A DNA stretch of 64,000 nt from contig CM065181.1 in assembly GCA_033026295.1 (NCBI GenBank), forward strand, positions 6,109,001 through 6,173,000, written 5' to 3'. How positions within the stretch are numbered: position 1 is the stretch's first letter; each line of letters opens with the position of its first letter. The position numbers and the translations under genes are program-made. Below the pieces are notes generated by a model. That model had not been told where the DNA came from and did no database searches. It was given only the letters and a program-made list of their open reading frames with translations. Below are positions 12,401 through 26,863 of the stretch, piece by piece. The DNA comes from Channa striata. Lineage: Eukaryota; Chordata; Actinopteri; Anabantiformes; Channidae.

Positions 12401-14780
12401 AGCACTGAGTCGTAACAGCGACATGCTGCAAAGGGCCTTTTAATTGTCAACATGCTGATGTTTGCATTAAACTCGAAACCCTGCTGTGTCTACGTACAAC
12501 AGGAAGACTTGTTAAAATTGTATTTAAGGTAATTTGAGTTAATGCGAATTCATTAAAATTCATACATTTCCATAGATTGAGTTTTTTGTTTGTTTTTTCC
12601 TTTCCTTACGAAAAATGATGTTGACACAGAAACATGTAGGCTACAGAACCACAAGCTTAATGGCAAACAGGCAGGAAATCAGTACATAAATTAACAGCTT
12701 AGAGTACAAGCAATCTGTTCATAAATTAACAGATTAGCGTACGTGCATAGTATGTTTTTACTATTTTAAAGCATTCATTTTAAAATACTTCATAAACAGA
12801 CCTGATTGTCACAAGACTCAAGTGCTGAAATGAAAAAATTAAAAGTCAGATGAAACCTTATATTTCTGCCGCCAGAATATCAATACACCCATAAAGCAAC
12901 TATGATTGAAGCAACAACTCAGCGCTTCTCCCGTGGTTGTCAAAAGTCACTCATGTAAAAGCAGGAAATTACTAGGTGAAGACACACTGCATGTGAGTTG
13001 AAGGGGAAGTGGGTATAAGTAGAACAAGTAAATTAAAACACTTAATCACAAAAAAGTCCACTATTACATCAAGCACTAGATACCGATGATATATAACAAT
13101 GTCAGATTATCTGAGGTAGATTGTAATTCCAATTTTAATATCTTAATTTTAATAACTGAAAAAAGTCTTTTTTTCCCCCCAACAGTCTCATCAACTGTGT
13201 TGATCCATCGTTTTTAAGTATTTATGAGGGGAAGGTGATAATAAGGTAGCTTAATTTAAGGCTGCAGGTGTGCAAAGACAGAACTTAATAAAGTAGTAGG
13301 GAGCATTTAATTTTATTATTGTGTCTGAAGAAAAATGTTTTGTGTAATGAGAGAAGATCTGCGGAAAGTTCAGTTACTTCAAACTGCGTCTTTTGTATTT
13401 CTACCAAGTCATACCAGTGTGTTTTAATACTAAATTAAAGGGGTGAGTTTAAATCTATGCGATATTAAAGTATGGATGTGTGATTAGCTCTCTTAGTGCG
13501 ACAATAGAAGGCAGCTCTGTCAGCTCTGATAAGAATGATGAATGTAAAATAGGGATTTTTGTGTTTATATGGAGTATAACAGTTTGCAGTGTTTTCTCTT
13601 CTACAGTATATTTAAAGATTATCTTTTTTCCACAATGTCAATTTAAAGTCAACAGACGGGCGAGCCCAAACACCGCTCTCACCTAATCAAAAGTTTGCAT
13701 TGTGCAGAAGTTATTTCCCTTTCCCTTTGTATGAATCCCATCAGGAGATTTTGCACAGTCAAACACCTCTGCGTATTTGCAGTCACCATTGGTTTGTTGA
13801 GCATTAAAAATGTTAATTGGAATTTTTAAAAAGGAAAGAAAATATCGCATTACCATCCCACCTCCTCCAGTCACAGGCTGTCAAAATGCAATATTCTAAA
13901 TTAGATTGTATTTGGATAATCTTTTGAACTGTAATAGGTTTCCAGCCTGCAGGCATATTACTATTGGCACATCATTATTAAACAAAAGTGACACCGAACC
14001 ATCACTTTGCAGGCGGCGCCAGATAAACGTTCGACACCATGCAAATAATATTAGTTCTGCTTCCAGAGTCAGTGGCTTATCTCTGGGATGCTATATTGGG
14101 TTCATATCCCTGTCGGCTGGCGAGGCCCTTCTGACGGAAGTGTCTAAATTTATGAGTAGCCCATATGTGTGAGGCGCATGTATGAATAGGCTGCTGTGTG
14201 TGTGTACTATGTAACATGTGTGTCGCACATTAATGCTTTTATATGCAAATGCTGGGTTTGTGTGTGTCTGTGTGTGGGTGGGTGGATAGACGAGTGTGCG
14301 CCTGCTTGTGGGTGTGCTTACAAAACTGGATCCATTCATATGTAAATGGGTAGTGCGTGTGTGCCTGTATGTGCAGACGCGACCCATATCATGCCATAAT
14401 GAGATCCGCCACTGTTGGTTACCCTCAGACAGTGGTAATTATGGCTGTAGTGAAAAGGACTGATGCTGAAGGCAGAATGGACGCGCACACACCAACATAT
14501 TCAACCGTACACAAGCGTCAGTCCCACTGACAACATGCTGCGGGCAAAATGACGACCTGTCCATTTGTTACTGGGATGGGAATTTGAATCTGTTAACGGG
14601 AATTAGACCTGCATCCGCTTTCTAATCAGCTTTACAAAAATTGCATTGTTGTGATGATATTCAATACCACAAAGATATGGGACATTGACAATGATGTTAT
14701 GTCAATTTCAAATGACAAAGAACCTCAATATGAGACAGAATGATGCAAAGAGGTACCAATAAAAACATGAGAAAAGGAAA
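6431..14780. other. intergenic, no gene recognised
   Basis: AT-rich DNA between nrsn1 and the large repeat. No open frame here has a recognisable domain, and the short frames are not flanked by convincing splice signals. There is a local near-duplication around 12,683-12,745 (CATAAATTAACAG.TTAG.GTAC repeated about 40 bases apart). Sequence-complex stretches at about 10,240-10,420 and 13,900-14,170 are possible conserved non-coding elements (see findings). I saw no tRNA, microRNA hairpin or snoRNA. Confidence 0.4.
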
Positions 14781-14789
14781 AGCCTTTGT

Positions 14790-16330
14790 AAATTCAATTT
14801 AGTTCAATTCTATTATGTACATGTCTACATATAACCACTTCACCACAAGCTTGTCTCAAGTCAAGGCTCTTTACTTAGTAAGTTTAAGACCTTAGATATA
14901 TGGAGAAATCCCGGCAAATCCAACATGAGCAAGCAATAGGTGAGAGGAGAGGTCTAAAGGAAAAACTCCTTTCAAGAGAAGAAACCTTTGACAGAACCAG
15001 GCTCAGGGTGGGCGGCCGTCTGCCTCGACCAGTTGGAGTGTGTGGAAAGCGGAGAGAGAAAAGTTAAGAGGCACAAAAAGCAACTGAAACAACAAAAACA
15101 CAGAGCAGGTTGGTGGGGCCAGCAACTGCAAAGTGGAAGCGCAGCTCACAGAAGCACAACTACAGTATAAGGTAGACACACATGTTAATGGAGGAGCTCA
15201 GTGGATCTAGGCAAGTCCCCCAGCAGTCTAAATCAGTCAGCTGAGCCAGCTCTCAGATTAACAAACAGGAAGATATAAGCCTAGTCGTAAAGGTAGAGAG
15301 GATGTCTGATTCCCAAATCCAAACTCGGAGCTGGTTATACAGCAGAGGAGCTTGATAGCTCAAGGCTGTGTTTTCCATCGTACTTTTGGATATTCTAGAA
15401 ATCACAAGTCAGCCTGAGAGCAAAATAGTGTATTGAGATCACAGCATTGAATGTACAGTGGAGCAGAATGTTCACCACAAGGGGGGCTCCTTAGGCCTAA
15501 TCATCCCTGATCGAAAATTATTTTCGAGAAAAAAATCTCTTCCTAAAGAACATTCACTTTTCAGCAACAGAAACAAAACACATGACAACACACAGATAGG
15601 TTCATTTTCAGATTACGCTACAGAAAACACACACTAAATGGCGGACACGTCGATGCAGATGGTTGTGGACTTTCTCCTTAAATTTTCCAGTGTTTTCATT
15701 ATGATTTAAGCTGCTGCTGAGACTGAGATACTGCCCATCCAGCAATAAGCAGGGCTGTATCTTGCACATGTGTAGCGTTAATTTCTAACAATGTGCACAA
15801 CTGATGCTGCAAATTAATGCAGGTGCTTTGTTGTCTCTGGGCCCCCAGGTTCCACAGGCATGTACATAGATAAGAGCAAGTCTACCTCGACCCTTCAGGC
15901 TTTGTTTGCAAGGAGGAGGATTTAAAGTCAATTCTGGATTGTACAAGGAAGTAAAAAAATTATCTCTCTTCCTCCAGTCAGTACTGTAGTGTTTAGGATT
16001 AACGAAAGGCTTTTTAGACAATTACTGGGACATTCTAAGAGCAGAGAGAGTTACAGTAATCCAGTCTAAGAGTAACAAATGGACAGATTTTCAGAATCAG
16101 TTTAGGACAGAATGATTCTGATTCTAGTAATATTCCACAGGCGGAAGTTGTACTAGCGGTTCACTTTACGTGTGAGGTCAAAAATAACTCCCAGGTTCCT
16201 CACACTAAGGCTGGAGGCAGGAACTATGACATCTGGAGTAATTATATGGTTACACTTTCAGCCATTAACACTATTCATCTTAGTAATGTCATGGCAAGTG
16301 TCAGCATGGTAATAAACACCCGTACACAGC
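14790..16330 (+). repeat. 1.5-kb dispersed teleost repeat
   Basis: This segment strings together blocks I recognise from a very abundant teleost repeat: GGCTCTTTACTTAGTAAG, a GAAACCTTTGACAGAACC block leading into GGCGGCCGTCTGCCTCGACC, GGAGGAGCTCAGTGGATC, GTCTGATTCCCAAATCC, TACAGTAATCCAGTCTAAG and AACTCCCAGGTTCCTCACAC. They appear in the usual order, so this is one long, diverged copy rather than chance similarity. Short open frames inside it are not genes. I do not assign a formal repeat name. Confidence 0.65.
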
Positions 16331-19300
16331 AAAATGTGAAACACCGTGTAAAGCAGTGGCACAAAAATAAACTTATTTCAAATAACAGGTTTGAAATAAT
16401 TGGCAATATGGGCAGTAAGTAGTAAAATATAAGGGTCAAAGGTCACTGTTGATAAACATGGAAGTGAATTTGACCACTGCAAGTGCTAGTGTAACTTATA
16501 ATAATACATCGGTGTGCAGTATTTCAAATGTGTCTTATTAAAAACTTTGATATTTTAATCATAAAACTAGCAGGTGGGGGTTAATAATGTGGGTGACTGG
16601 TGACAGTACTACTACATATGTTCTTTCACCAACTCAGCTCGATTCTGCAGCCAGAAATATCAGATTAATCTGTGTATAAGTGAGGGTATGTATGATACAC
16701 GTATGAGGAATGTGTCATATATTACATAATCATCAACATTATTGTCTGTGAAACCATCACTGTTCTGTTTTGAAAATATTTTCTTTTATTTTGAATGAAC
16801 TGATGCTACTAACACACTTTCATCACCTGATCTACTCCAGCACATTTTGTGTGCTTGTGTGTATTTTTAGGCTTCTTTCAAAAAAAGACAAATAGGCTCC
16901 TGTAATTATAACCATACACAGTGTGTTTCATTTCGGCACACAGCGAGAAAATGAGATTTACCTGTTGCCCTAAAGACGCCTGTTCATTCCCATCTGAAAA
17001 TGGTCCACAACAAATGCTCCATATTTACACCACTAACGTTTCCCTAAAACTACACTTTGCTTTAAAAAAGAACTATGTCCTGTACGGATCCAATGAGCTT
17101 GACGCAAACATGGGAGAAAGTGGGAATTTAGGAGCTCAGACACAAGGTTGTGGTGTTCTATTTTTTGATAACATAGAACATCACTGGCCATTGTCATAGA
17201 CAGTCATTGTTTAGTGAGATTTACAGCCTTACCGTGATCACATAAAAATATTTAAAGATTATATCATGTTTTAAAACTTTCAGACGGTCAGTCATGGCCA
17301 GAGGCATTATGTTTTTGAGTTAACTGTCCCTACATCTGGCTTTCCCATTCTTGTCAACATGATTTCACAGAATGGGTTTTTAAGAAATATTTTGCATTTT
17401 TTTGGCAATGCAATATCTCAAACAAACAAATAAATAAATAAAATTGTGGATTAACTGATAACAATTTGGCTCTGGACAGACATGCCTGTAAACTGCAACT
17501 TGGCTGGTTGTCAGAGAAATAAAAGCTATAAGATTGTAATCCTAGATTTAATGACATTTGACTGTTTGAATATTAAAGTTAACATCTACTTAGTTAGTGA
17601 ACTACAAGGTAACTCAAAACAATAATGTGTCATGTTTTCTATACAATTTAGAAATGTATGCAGTTGAACAACAGAAGTGTTTTTTTCTTTTAAGGAATTA
17701 ATAATATAGAAAATTATACATTGTACTCGATGGATAAAACCCTCATTTGCCATGTTTAGATACATAGTCCCATTTTCAATTATGACATTTGTCTTCACTG
17801 GAACTGTCCTTGTCATGCTGCTTCTCCTCCATAGGACGGGAAGCCCACTCCCACTCTGCGAGGCTGATGACGGGCTGTTTTACCCGACAGGCTTTAGATC
17901 CCGTTTTCACACTGACAGTCACATCAACCAGGCTCTGATTTATTGCCTTGGTACTCGCCTTGAACCTTCAGCCACAGTCTCGATTTCTTTACATCTCTCC
18001 ATCTCTAAAGTGTTTCCTCCCTGCTTGTCTTAATGGCTCATGGAGTCTGTGCAATGTAAGCGTTTTTATGGCGAGGGCCCCTCGATAACATGCATGATTC
18101 CATGTCACATACTATAGGCAGAAAAAAATGCATGATGAATTTTTAACAATATACAGTAGTCAGAGAAGTCACATGCATATTCTTTCTCCAACTTTTCTTT
18201 CAGCCCAGTTTGTCAGTTTGTATCTGACAGTCTCACAGGATCCTACCTTGGTCGTTCTGTTTCTTTAGACTATGCCAGCTACTTTTTAGAGTTTAGAGTT
18301 TTGGGTAAATGCTCATTTGAATTTTATTTTTACTATTACCTGATGAAATTAAATGGCCAACAACATTGTACCCTGTCAACATAGGCCTTTTTTAGACTGC
18401 AGGCCAGCCCGCTGAGCATGTCACTTGCTTGTTACTTACTTAGTGTGAAATGAAAATCATATTTAATGCTTGTGGTTGTAACATATAAAAAGTTTTCTAA
18501 AAGCAGCACAATACTTGGGTGCTTTATTTTGACACAGAAGAATTGTTATGACAGAAAGAACAGGATGCCTGTTTCTTTTTCAACAATTTATTCTTCATCT
18601 ACCTTTGTTTTTGATATTCAATATATCAGTTTTTTATTTTTTGATAAACTGTAGAGGAGGGTTGTTCAAAAGTTAGCCGGTTGGACTTAAAAAAAAAAAA
18701 AAAGAGAAGAATTTGGAGCCTGCATCCCTCCTTCAACACCTACATCACTTTGTTTTTGGAGTAGGCAGTGCACAAAACCCTCATGAGGAAAAAGAGGAGT
18801 ATAGTCTGTGGTGTGAGGCCAGAGGTCCCAACAAGAATACAGCAAGAGTGTAAAACCTCCGCAGGCAGCCCACATGTCGTGCTGTTCTTTACACCCAACT
18901 AGAACAAAGTGGGCTGAAACAATGGCCAATCCCATAAAAGCCAAAATATTGACTACGTTTTTTAAAGTGTCCAATATACCATTGACAAAAGAGGAGATGG
19001 CGATAAAGATAAACACATAAGGAGGAGCTGCATCCTACTTGTGAATAAAGTTGGCAGACGGCACTAATAACGGATGAAGCTGCAATTCAGCACTGAATTC
19101 TCAAACGTTTTCCCAGTGAGTCATAAGAAACTGTTATAAACACACAGTTACACAATCATGTAAGTTTTGGCAGGTTTCTTTCATAATGAAAACTGAAATT
19201 CACTCCTGATGATTTGATGAACTATTTTTGTCAAAGTACTCAGTGGGCTGATGAGCGTGATGAAACCACAACATGAAACAGAGTGACAGAAGAAACTGAC

Positions 19301-22100
19301 ATGTTTGCTCAGATGTGTCATCAATCACTCCCCAAAAATACATTTCACACTTGCAGGGAATAGCTAAGCAGAATCAGGTCACAGCTAAAACCCACTGAAA
19401 AGCAGTGGGCTATAATTAAATAATGCTCGCTGAAGGAGAATTCAACAGTGAAATTAAAGCCAAAACATAGCTACAATTACAAGGTCAATTATGAGAGTGG
19501 GAAGAAATGATTTCTGTCTCAGAGAATAGAGTTTCAAAGGGCCCCCAAATGCCAATGATCGGATCGCAACAGGGAGGGGCCAGACTGGTGGACAAAAAAG
19601 CAGAGCGAAGAAAGAAACTTGACATTAAATGGCAGTAATCCCTGCATACAAGCATCAACGCTGAGTTCTAACTGACCGTTATCTCTGCGCGGTTGTAAAT
19701 ATCGTATCAGGAAAAACATGGCAGTGTGTGGATACGCCATCCTCTGAAATCAGAGACTGCTGATGCTTACAAGTGTGCTGCTGCCTTTGAATGACGGGAT
19801 TTAATCCACGGTGGAAGAAGCTTCTCACAGATTATAAAGAAGCTGGGCACATCAGATTCTGTCAAAATGACTCCTAATCATTTACGCAAAGGTTTTCTTT
19901 TGTGTGTAATAAAACTGTGATTTATTAGCTGGGGAGTGTTTGATGTTACGACTTTAGGACAATTATAATTTATTTTTGCCAAATTAGTGGAGCCACTCTC
20001 TTCTGCAGAAGTAACCTTAGGGTGTGTGGCAGTATTTGGTTGTAGTAGATAGTTCAGACTACAGGTCTGATCAAACACTGAGAGGAAGAGGACAGGCTAA
20101 TTCCAGGCAGAGACTATCAAGAGGCTCATCCACTTACAACTCAAATGAATGCGATGACTTTTAGCTGAGCTGGGTTTTTGAACCTGCAAAGTACAGGTAT
20201 CACAAATTGATCTCCAGTGGATGTTCTATGATGTTTCCTCACAGTTAGATCCACGTTTGTGTTTACTGTGGGGGGAATTGGCTTGGCCGGGACGGCAGCT
20301 GAAGATGGATCCCCAAATACTGTGAACGAAGTCCAGGCCTCCTGTGGTGGGCTGCAGGCTGCTGCCGTCTTTTTATGGCAGATTCCTTTGAGGCATGAGA
20401 ATCTGAGAGAGACTGCAGAGAGGCACTGCTCAATGAGCAATTTATGTTCTCAACAAAGCTTCTTCTTGGACCCTGAAGGCAGGTCTTAATTGTTAGACGT
20501 GATATCTACACTCCCCCTCTCCTCTTTCTCTCAGTGTTTTCTTCTCCCTCCTCCCACCCACCCACCCACCCTCCCTCCAGCTATTAGGAATTGGATTTGG
20601 AGCAGAACGATCCATTTAGTCTCTCTCCTCCACCTATATCCCTCTCTCTGCTACACCTCCTCTGTAGGTTTCTCTCATCAAAGCCTGGGCTTAATCTGTC
20701 TGTATTTTTACCTGAAGGAATGAAAGAAAGGGATGAGGTAATGCCTTTCCTGTCCATCAGGTGGGCAGCGGTGCATGGGCTCTCTGGTGTGCACAGCTTG
20801 GGGACAGAGCACCACCATGTGGAGGCAGAACAGATGAGCTATTATGAAAGGAGGCAGTGTAGGTGCTGCTTTATCGATGGAGACGGGAGACAAATAATAA
20901 AAGCAGCTGAGAAATGACATAATAGTATAACATATTTTCATCAAGGAGGGCTTGATAATGTTTGAGAGACACTGGTTTGATTCATATATAGTCAATGGTG
21001 CAAGTCAGTTTGAGGGAGTTAAAAAGGTCAAAGGGTTTGAGGTGAATGTGTGAAAGCAGAGCTCCACCTAGTGGAAAAGAAAGACATGTGACAACACTAC
21101 AAAGTATTTTATTTGTCAATAAAAGCAGCTTTCATTTCTGCATTTAAGACACTGAGAAATTAAGCTTTAGGAAGATTGCAGTCATAAATAGGTACAAAAT
21201 GTGTCAGTTTGAAGACTGAAAATGTGTCTAACCCCTGAAAAAAAGTACTTTACAAAAACATTACAAAAAAATGACTGTACCTGAAAGCGGTCAAAAACCT
21301 GTTTTGTAAATTTGTTATAACTTTACAATTGAGCAAAATCTTGTGGGCCACTACTATTAAAAAAAGCTACTGTATATAAAAATTGTTCAAATGCCAATTG
21401 AAGGCAGTAACTGTCAGTTGTGGGCCTATATTTACCAGCCTTGTTCAGGAAAATAAGTTGTGTCCTTTCAACTAGAATTTTTACCTTTTGAGAGTTTATA
21501 AAAAAAAGAAGAAAATTTGAGATGCCAACTGATATTCTGAGGAAGGATTACTTTCACTTTTAGGTCATCTTCAACATCCATTCTATGACATGATAAATAT
21601 GGCTACTTGTCTTCCCCAGTCAATGTCAATAATTCACATTTTATGAGGTTTCTTGGGCTGCATTTCTATGGCAGTGAGACAGCTGCTTACATTAAAAAAA
21701 AAAAAAAAAAAAGGATTTTACTATTAAGGGGTGCTTTTGCTTCTACTATTATTTAATAATACATCGTGTTCTTTTTGGTGTGATGACCTCAAACGTTTAT
21801 AATTAAATTGCTGAAACACTCCTAACTTTAACTGATTTAAATATCTGTACCTATATATATATATATAAAAAAAAAAACGTATTTAAAACAACATTTGCAG
21901 AGTGATAAAAACATGATCCCCATCAAATGGGAACTGAAAAGAAAGAAAGGCAAAATAATGATAAATAAGTGAAATAAGTTGTAGCGATTCCAATTTCCTT
22001 ACTGTGCTGCACTAATTCCCGCTAAGTCTTCCTAACGATATTTGTTCTCATTCTCTTCTTCTTTACCGAACTGCACTTAAAGGCACAAAGGCAGCAGGCA
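16331..22100. other. intergenic, no gene recognised
   Basis: Gene-free AT-rich DNA downstream of lpcat1. It contains A-runs at about 18,689-18,703 and 21,694-21,712, a CCCA-rich pyrimidine tract near 20,545-20,580, and a sequence-complex stretch at about 17,820-18,000. The rightmost part (about 21.1-22.17 kb) probably holds the lpcat1 3'UTR. Minus-strand poly(A) hexamer candidates there are ATTAAA near 21,752 and AATAAA near 21,108. Confidence 0.35.
20545..20580 (-). other. CCCA-rich tract (minus-strand G-quadruplex potential)
   Basis: The plus strand has several C-triplets spaced by one to three bases, including three consecutive CCCA units. The minus strand therefore has more than four GGG runs with short loops, fitting an intramolecular quadruplex pattern. 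It lies between nrsn1 and lpcat1 and is not tied to a gene. Confidence 0.4.
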
Positions 22101-22168
22101 AGCGGACACGTTTGGAGATGCCGTTCCGTCAGACAGAGAAGTAAGTTGGATCATCTCCCGTCCGTCAC

Positions 22169-25100
22169 TCAGTCGTCTTTTTTGTGTTTTTGACCGTTGC
22201 AGCTCTTCAGTTGTTCAGGGTGGGGTTTGTGTGGATGGTCTTTAAAATCAAGGCAGTGTGTGACAAAGTCTGGATGCTGCTCTATTACACAATGAAGTTC
22301 ATCTGAAAAAAGGGGATGAAGAAATTTATCCAAATAATATCACCTTCAGCAAATATGTCGTTTCTCTACTTTAATAGCTTATTTCTGATATCTGAAAATA
22401 ATGCTGGCACTTAAATTAAGGCATGATGTGTAGAATTTTAGCATTCTCTCTCCTCAGAGGCATTAGTGTAATTAGTTTGATTAATCAAACGCATTTTAAA
22501 GAAGATTAACAGCTTCACATTATGTGCTGATGGGAAATCTGCCTGATTGTTTTATGGTTAAAATGAAAAATTACGTGCACAGAAAAGCTTTGACATTTTT
22601 CTACAGAAGATGGACGGTGGAGGAAACGACCCTGGAAGGGTGGGGACATCAACTATAAAGGCAAGGAGGACTAAAACGTGACAGCGTCAGCAAGCAGGAA
22701 ACGCTGACAATCACGCCTTAATTTATAACAAGGACTCACAATTAATCTAGACAATTCTGATCTTAAATGAAAAACGTAAACTTACTGTATGTGATCTTCC
22801 CTCGGTCCGGTCTGCCCAGTGCTAAAAACACCCCGGAAACATCCAGTTCCTTTACTCCCAGCATTATTTCCAAGATGGTAGCAAGTTCCTCCTCTAGGAC
22901 GCCCCCATTCTCCTCGCTCTCATACATCTGCACACAAACACGTGGTATCAGGGCGACAACTTCACACGACGTCGGACTGTACACGGGGATAACGTTGCTC
23001 ACCTTGAAAGCCAGTTTAAGGGTCTCTGTTGACTTTGATGGTCGATAAACGGTAGACAGAGCGACCACATAATGTCTGGTGTCGATCTCCCCATCTCCAT
23101 GCTGGGGAGAAAATAACTGAATAAATAAGAGGCAGCAGAGACAAATTTTATCCAAATTAATCTTGAAATTATGTAAACTTAATTCCTAAAGAAGCTACTG
23201 CACTGAACGAAGCTTTTATTATGTCCATGGTATCAGTTGGCAAGCCATTGTCTGATTAGGTTGTTGGAATCATCACTTCCATTATGCCCTCAGTCTCTTC
23301 CACACGTTTTGTTGTACCTCATCAAAGATGCTGTGGACTTGTGTGAGTGTGTCTGTAACAGGCAAACTGAGGAACTGGGCAAAGTCCTCCAATCCCAGCC
23401 TGGCTCCCTGCAGCTTTCTGGCTCTTCTGGACAGCTCCTCCAGAACTTTCTCTGAAGTTCCTGTTCTCAGCCTGTTATGACAAATTAGAGCAAGAAAAAA
23501 AATACACAATATTTACTATTACTCGCTATTTTCATTATCAATTAATTTAATCTTCTTAATGTCTAAAAACACCAACTACAAAATACTATTTTATTAAATT
23601 TCTGGTTTTGGTTTAACTAACCAATTAATCATAACTACTGCAGATCCCCATTAAATCCATTTTTACTCAGAGTTTTTAACATTGTAAACCACAAATGAAC
23701 AAAAAAAATTACTTACTTTTAAGAACAGTGGCAAAAATAATTATTTCAGCCATTCGGCTGTTCAGTGTTAAAATTACAATTCACAGCTTGTGAAGAAAGC
23801 TTTTAATGTGCAATATTCATAAGTATGATGAAATGAGTCAGATTAGCCAGAACTCCCTCAGGCTCTCCTATATGATCTCAACCATTTTATTATTCTTTTA
23901 CTGTAGGTGTGCGTACTATATTTAATTATTTTAATGAGATAACTGATCCCACATTGGAACTAATTACCAGAGAAGGGAAGTGATGCTTTTTCTTGAGGGA
24001 CTTCAGAATGCCTGTACTCTAAAGTCAGAAACTTGTACCGACATCCAATACGTGTACATACTCCATAATCAAAAGACCTGTGGAATTAACCCTTTATATC
24101 ACTCATATAATACTCTCCAATTATTTTTGAAAATACCTGACAATGATTCCATTTTCATGTATCCCCAGGAAAAAATGCTGATTCCAAAGGACTAATGCTT
24201 GCAGCAATATAAAAATGTTCAGTGTTGACAGCTTCCCTGGTTCAGCTGGTTGGTTTTTCTCTTGATTTGAGTGACTGTCTCCTAGCAGTGGCCCCTTTCA
24301 CACATGCACTGATAGTCTCCTGATTCTATCCCATGTTTCTCCCATGAAGAGACTTCTGACTCAGATGACTCTGATGTTCAAGGCTGATTTCTCCTGACAC
24401 TGTCCAGAGTTCATATGTCAATCAACTTAGTGTTGAGAACATGAGTTTCATGTGTTTGTGTTTCTGCCCTGTCTCCATAAGGTGTCAGTGTTTCCTCACC
24501 TTCCATTGGCTAAAATCTTACAGGACACCCACCCTCCACCCAGTCCACACAGACAGTCCAGTACACCTCCGCTCACCCTAATTGGCACAGAAGCTGGTTT
24601 AACTTGAGCAGAACGTTGTAGTCTTGAATGCGGAGTGGGCCCCGGGATACGGTGATTTCACGGTCATCGAAGGAGAGGTTTGTGAGCGGGACGCCCAGTG
24701 CCCTATCAGGAGGCAGGGTGAGGATTATAAAGATTTAAATGCATGTCTCATGAACATTCACGGTAAGCACACATATCTGACAATGACCAAAGATACCCGT
24801 GCTTAGACACACAGTCTTACACACACACTTACTTGGCCATTATTGCTCTGACATTGTTGGCAAACAGGGCAGGGTTTTCCTTCTCCTCATTCGATGGAGT
24901 GTAAACTGGTAAATACTAGAAAGAGAAAGAGAGAGAGAGACATCAAGTTTACTCTGTTGTCATTACTGTACAACGAGCCACTAGATAATTTGCAAGGATA
25001 TTTAAAACACTGACACCAAAAAATTTAATAAAATTATACTCATGTTATTGCTTTGTGAAGCACTCACCTCTATTTCCATAGGATTATGAGGTTGGCACAG

Positions 25101-26823
25101 AGTGAGCCAAAGGATCTTGAACCTGAAAGGAGGAAGAGTTGGCCTCATTTGTATCCATGAAAACACATGGTGAGTAAAGCTTATGATGGATGAGACACAG
25201 AATACTGAATACATAATACTGGAGATAATGAATGTCTGCCCACTGCGTCTTCCCATGCTTCTGTTGAATGGAGGACACGTTACAGGTGTTTTTAGTTTGG
25301 ATTCAGCAGAGGGCAGTTTAAGCTGTGTATGTGTGTATGTAGCACCTCTTCCAGACATGCACTACGTTCCACTGGAAAAAAAACTGTCTGGCCTAGTAAG
25401 AGTCCAACATGGCTCAAATATGATCATGTTATGAATGTCACATTGTTTGTGTAAAAAAAAAAAAAAGCTCTGTTGGTTACGTTAAAGAAGTTTAATTTGA
25501 GGAACATTATTGTAAAAGTGACCAACATCTGAATGACAGAACGTTGTCCCTTCAACAAACAAGTGAAGGTGAAATGAAGGATCCAATGTTTTCCTGTTCC
25601 ACATATAAAAAGGGCCTGTGTTGGCCGTGAGACAAAGTGAAAGAAACACTTACGCTCCGGGACCTTGCCACGTCCATGTAATAGTGTCCTGTGGGAAAAA
25701 AGAAAAATACTCAAAGAACTTCATTCAGGTTAACTTCATGCTACTTTCCTAAGGCTGCTGAACTTCAGTTTAGTACTTCACTCAGTTGTGTGTCTGCTGG
25801 TACGGGGGGCACCTAAAGAAACCAGGTGCTTTACTAATACAGATTAACTGTGCAGACGCGATTGTTTTCACATTTATCGACTGAGGGGAGAAATAACTTA
25901 CAGAGCTGTGATGTGGAAACTTGAGAATTCCAGAGCACAGCCACTTATAATGGGGATTTTCAGGGAAGTCGCTGAGATCTTATGTCAAGCAGATAAAATT
26001 CTAAAAAGAACCATGGGTGCATTTTCATAGTTTTTTTAAACAGAACCACATCAGAGGCAAAGTGAGTGGGCATTTCTGAAGGAGCCTTTTTATTTTCTGT
26101 TTTGATCTAGACTAAAGATCTCAAACAACGTGTATGAACACAACCCAAGTGTGGCAAAACCATATAAATCCAAAAAGAATAAGAAAAAATACACTACATT
26201 TACAACAGGCCCAAGCAAGACATCTGGGCGTTTTCAACTGGTGCCATCAGCTTTTCATGCCTGTAGGTGGTGCATAGCTGCTCTCTAACATACGAAGGCT
26301 GGCTCACTAACAATCAGGACTTGGTAATTAGCCCCACCATTGCACAACTATTTCTGTTTCCAGTTTTCAGGCCACCACAGCTGATGAAATAAATACATAG
26401 CAGGGGTGTAGAAATAAACATTCTGTATTATTCAATTTATTCATATTTTTTTGCCTTACTTTACAAGCTTGTGCTGCTACGTTGCCACTAAAATCAGCAC
26501 AAGGGGAAAATGGTGACAAAAGCTTTCCAAGAAAACAAAGGAAAACTAGGTAATAAGAGCTTTATAATTCATGAGAGTCAGGCTAGGTGCAGAGAGAGCG
26601 ACATGACACCTGTGTGTGCATACGTGTTAATGTAGTTCATCAAAACGTTGGCCCATACCATCATTGTGAGGACATTTTGGCAGGTCAACACTTCCCAAGG
26701 CTGGTTATAGTTTTTTTTGTTTTTTTTTAAATAGAGCTAGACATTTAGCTGTGATGGTTAAAGTTACGATTTGGCCATCAGTGGTGCACTTTGTCAATGA
26801 AAGCGCTCACAACTATAGCCACT

Positions 26824-26863
<40 letters not shown>

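Noticed and set aside
18687..19016. 109-codon hydrophobic minus-strand frame
   Set aside because: It ends in a poly-Phe tail made by an A-run on the plus strand, and no domain, splice signals or promoter were seen. Probably chance.
20141..20489. Overlapping frames on both strands near 20.3 kb
   Set aside because: Frames open on both strands over the same DNA indicate composition rather than coding, and neither resembles a protein family.
22080..22146. Plus-strand exon-like segment ending in GTAAGT
   Set aside because: It lies in the lpcat1 3'UTR on the opposite strand. There is no recognisable peptide, so the splice-like words are most likely coincidental.
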